This document shows positions 13,159 to 14,567 of a DNA stretch of 14,567 bases, one piece after another. This DNA comes from Colimorpha sp045642445 (GTDB taxonomy: Bacteria; Bacteroidota; Bacteroidia; Bacteroidales; P3): the NCBI GenBank assembly GCA_045642445.1, contig JAZUIX010000017.1, positions 1-14,567 on the forward strand, given 5' to 3'. Position numbers and translations under genes: made by a program. Below the pieces are notes generated by a model. That model was given only the letters and a program-made list of their open reading frames with translations, was not told the origin of the DNA and did not search any database. Within the stretch, counting starts at the first letter, position 1, and every line of letters begins with the position of its first letter.

Positions 13159-13197
13159 ATCAGCGGGTTGCAGAATCCTCCAAAGAAGTAATGCATC

Positions 13198-14277
13198 ATG
13201 GAACAATACACAAGTTTTGACGAATACCTCATACAGGGCGAGCCAGACAAACGTCATAAGGCCGAGAACTGGCAAATAGCCATCGGTTTGCAGGCGGTTG
13301 ATGGTCTCAAACCATCAGCATACCTCATAGAAACGGCACAAAAACACATCGAAGGTGAACTAACCATTGAAGAGGTAAAGAAACGCATTGACGCTTACTA
13401 CGAAACTGAGGAAGGCCGCAAGCAAGCCGAAGATCACACCGATGAAGCCGACAAGGTGGCATCAAACATTGCCGACCTCTTGGCAGAAGATGCTTTTACT
13501 TTCTCTCCCGGACAGTATGCACTCATTCACCGCCGCCTCTTTACAGGTATCATCAAACATGCCGGCGAATATCGCACCGTGAATATCAGCAAACGTGAAT
13601 GGGTCCTTGACGGCGACTCTGTGTCATATACCCCATATTATCTCATCTCCGATACTCTCGAATACGAGTTCCAGCAAGAGCGTGGATACAAGACCAAGGG
13701 TGAAAACAATGAGGCGATTGTGCATCATCTTGCCTCTTTCGTGAGCCGTATCTGGCAGATACATCCATTTGTGGAAGGCAATACCCGCACCACGGCTATA
13801 TTCACCATCAAATATCTCCGCAAATTGGGCTTCCACAAAGTAAACAACGATGCGTTCAAACTGCACTCATGGTATTTCCGCAATGCCCTCGTGCGTGCTA
13901 ATTACAACAATCATGAACATGGCGTGACCGAAACGACAGCCCTCCTGGAACGATTCTTCGACAACCTTCTCTTTGATGCCAAGCATAAACTGAAGAACAG
14001 ATATTGCCATGTTTACTGGGAGAACCAAAACGACCAAAATAGTGCAACTGTAAATGCAACTGTAAATGCAACTGTAAACGCGACCGAAAAAGCAGTTCTG
14101 ACACTTATTGGAGAAAACTGTTTGATTACTTATGACGAAATGGCGACTACGTTGCACAAGGATCGTACCACAATTTATCGAACCATCAAGAAACTGACGG
14201 ACAAAGGTCTGCTTACACGACAAGGATCAGACAAATCCGGCCGATGGGTTCTAACCAACAAAGAAGACAACAACTGA
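13198..14277 (+). CDS. Fic-domain protein with VbhA-like N-terminus and C-terminal winged helix
   Basis: A 359-residue protein. Residues about 18-70 resemble the VbhA antitoxin fold (IAIGLQAVDGLKPSAYLIE, then IEGELTIEEVKKRIDAYY). The Fic core spans about 80-260, with GEYR (123-126), the flap region LDGDSVSYTPY (137-147) and the active-site loop HPFVEGNTR (189-197). A linker of three ATVN repeats (283-294) leads to a winged-helix DNA-binding domain (about 297-352, with RTTIYRTIKKLTDKGLLTR). Fic enzymes usually transfer AMP from ATP to a protein side chain. Two departures stand out. The loop is GNTRTTA instead of GNGRxxR, so the second arginine is missing. The inhibitory [ST]xxxE[GN] motif reads LQAVDG. 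A DNA-binding domain suggests autoregulation. It lies 39 nt after the WbqC-like gene; I see no promoter in the gap. Confidence 0.9.
   Translation: MEQYTSFDEYLIQGEPDKRHKAENWQIAIGLQAVDGLKPSAYLIETAQKHIEGELTIEEVKKRIDAYYETEEGRKQAEDHTDEADKVASNIADLLAEDAFTFSPGQYALIHRRLFTGIIKHAGEYRTVNISKREWVLDGDSVSYTPYYLISDTLEYEFQQERGYKTKGENNEAIVHHLASFVSRIWQIHPFVEGNTRTTAIFTIKYLRKLGFHKVNNDAFKLHSWYFRNALVRANYNNHEHGVTETTALLERFFDNLLFDAKHKLKNRYCHVYWENQNDQNSATVNATVNATVNATEKAVLTLIGENCLITYDEMATTLHKDRTTIYRTIKKLTDKGLLTRQGSDKSGRWVLTNKEDNN
14044..14079 (+). repeat. three 12-bp tandem repeats inside the Fic gene
   Basis: GCAACTGTAAAT occurs at 14044-14055 and 14056-14067, and as GCAACTGTAAAC at 14068-14079, followed by a degenerate GCGACC. 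Each unit encodes ATVN in frame, so gain or loss of units changes the length of the linker between Fic core and winged helix without shifting the frame. Confidence 0.9.
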
Positions 14278-14353
14278 GTTTACACCAATTTTCCATTCTC
14301 AATTCGATTGATGGGGCGTAGTATTCCTCCATGTCTGGTGCAAAATCGTACAT
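14213..14353 (-). CDS. possible small or decayed reading frame, minus strand
   Basis: From ATG 14353 the minus strand encodes 46 residues, starting MYDFAPDMEEYYAPSIELRM. The YYAPSIE stretch resembles the N-terminus of short Bacteroidales proteins of unknown function. A TATATTTG matching TAnnTTTG lies upstream (14413 to 14406), but without a TTG at the right distance. The last 65 bases run antisense through the end of the Fic gene and look like non-coding frame. It may be a truncated small gene or chance. Confidence 0.22.
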   Translation of the reverse strand: MYDFAPDMEEYYAPSIELRMENWCKLSCCLLCWLEPIGRICLILVV

Positions 14354-14422
14354 TGAGACGACTCTTTTTGTACAAAATAAACAGCATTTTCTTACGAAAG
14401 AGATACAAATATATTAAAACAT

Positions 14423-14567
14423 ATTAAGTAATGTTTAAAAAATAAGTTGGGACAATGTTGATGTTTTCGATGGAACAGAACTGCCTCGTTTGTATAATAA
14501 GATCGTATCATGTTATCATTATTTTATAACAAGTCAACGGTTAACAATTTTCGTGTATGCAAATACA
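14423..14567. mobile_element. partial miniature-element end related to element 2
   Basis: Bases 14423-14460 align without gaps to the left end of element 2 (375-412): ATTAAGT, then variants, then AAAAAATAA, TTG, GACAATGTT, with only about five mismatches in 38. Beyond that the interior differs. TTAA lies at the outer edge as in the other elements. The matching opposite end would lie past the window. The rest of 14278-14567 holds no gene I can support. Confidence 0.45.

Noticed and set aside
12756..13220. 154-codon + strand frame overlapping the WbqC-like gene
   Set aside because: Proline/arginine/histidine-rich out-of-frame shadow of the WbqC-like gene.
14041..14085. Short repeats in the Fic gene as a CRISPR-like array
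   Set aside because: Units are 12 bp, in frame, directly abutting and without spacers.

Overview
The window looks like a Bacteroidales chromosome (Bacteroides/Prevotella-like; I cannot name the genus). The evidence is two promoters of the Bacteroidetes form TTG-N19-TAnnTTTG, no Shine-Dalgarno sequences at starts, tRNA genes without an encoded CCA, and a gene set typical of that order (WbqC-like protein, long U32 protein, Fic with a VbhA-like N-terminus).

Layout. 1-640 is a non-coding, repeat-rich stretch. It holds two miniature inverted-repeat elements (31-230 and 375-633) that share a 17-bp internal core, with a cluster of three hairpins between them. A related element end appears at 14423 near the right edge. 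641-3303 carries smpB, aspartate kinase and a secreted GH16 glycoside hydrolase, all on +. 3313-5442 is an AT-richer insertion with a complete type II restriction-modification pair: an HhaI-like C5-cytosine methyltransferase and a HinP1I-like endonuclease, both predicted to act at GCGC. It is bounded by a perfect 48-bp direct repeat that copies the end of the GH16 gene. After it come aroB (true start 5495) and a U32 protein of the RlhA type (6606-8474). Removing the insertion plus one repeat copy restores a compact GH16-aroB junction with a 13-nt gap.

8433-11916 lies on the minus strand. In transcription order it has two identical tandem tRNA-Lys(UUU) genes, an intrinsic terminator, a periplasmic TPR protein, rsmA (ksgA) and an MntP-like six-helix membrane protein whose 3' end overlaps the U32 gene tail to tail. 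From 12058 the + strand resumes with a clear promoter driving a small acidic protein with an internal repeat, then a WbqC-like protein. A Fic-domain protein with a C-terminal winged helix follows. 14278-14567 has no convincing gene.

Most genes are core housekeeping (trans-translation, aspartate and shikimate pathways, rRNA modification, tRNA). The accessory layer is the R-M pair, the miniature elements and the Fic protein. The strongest unusual signals are the R-M insertion with long target duplication, the Fic protein altered at both partners of the inhibitory salt bridge, and a TTAA-bordered family of small elements, one of which ends 7 nt before the smpB start codon.
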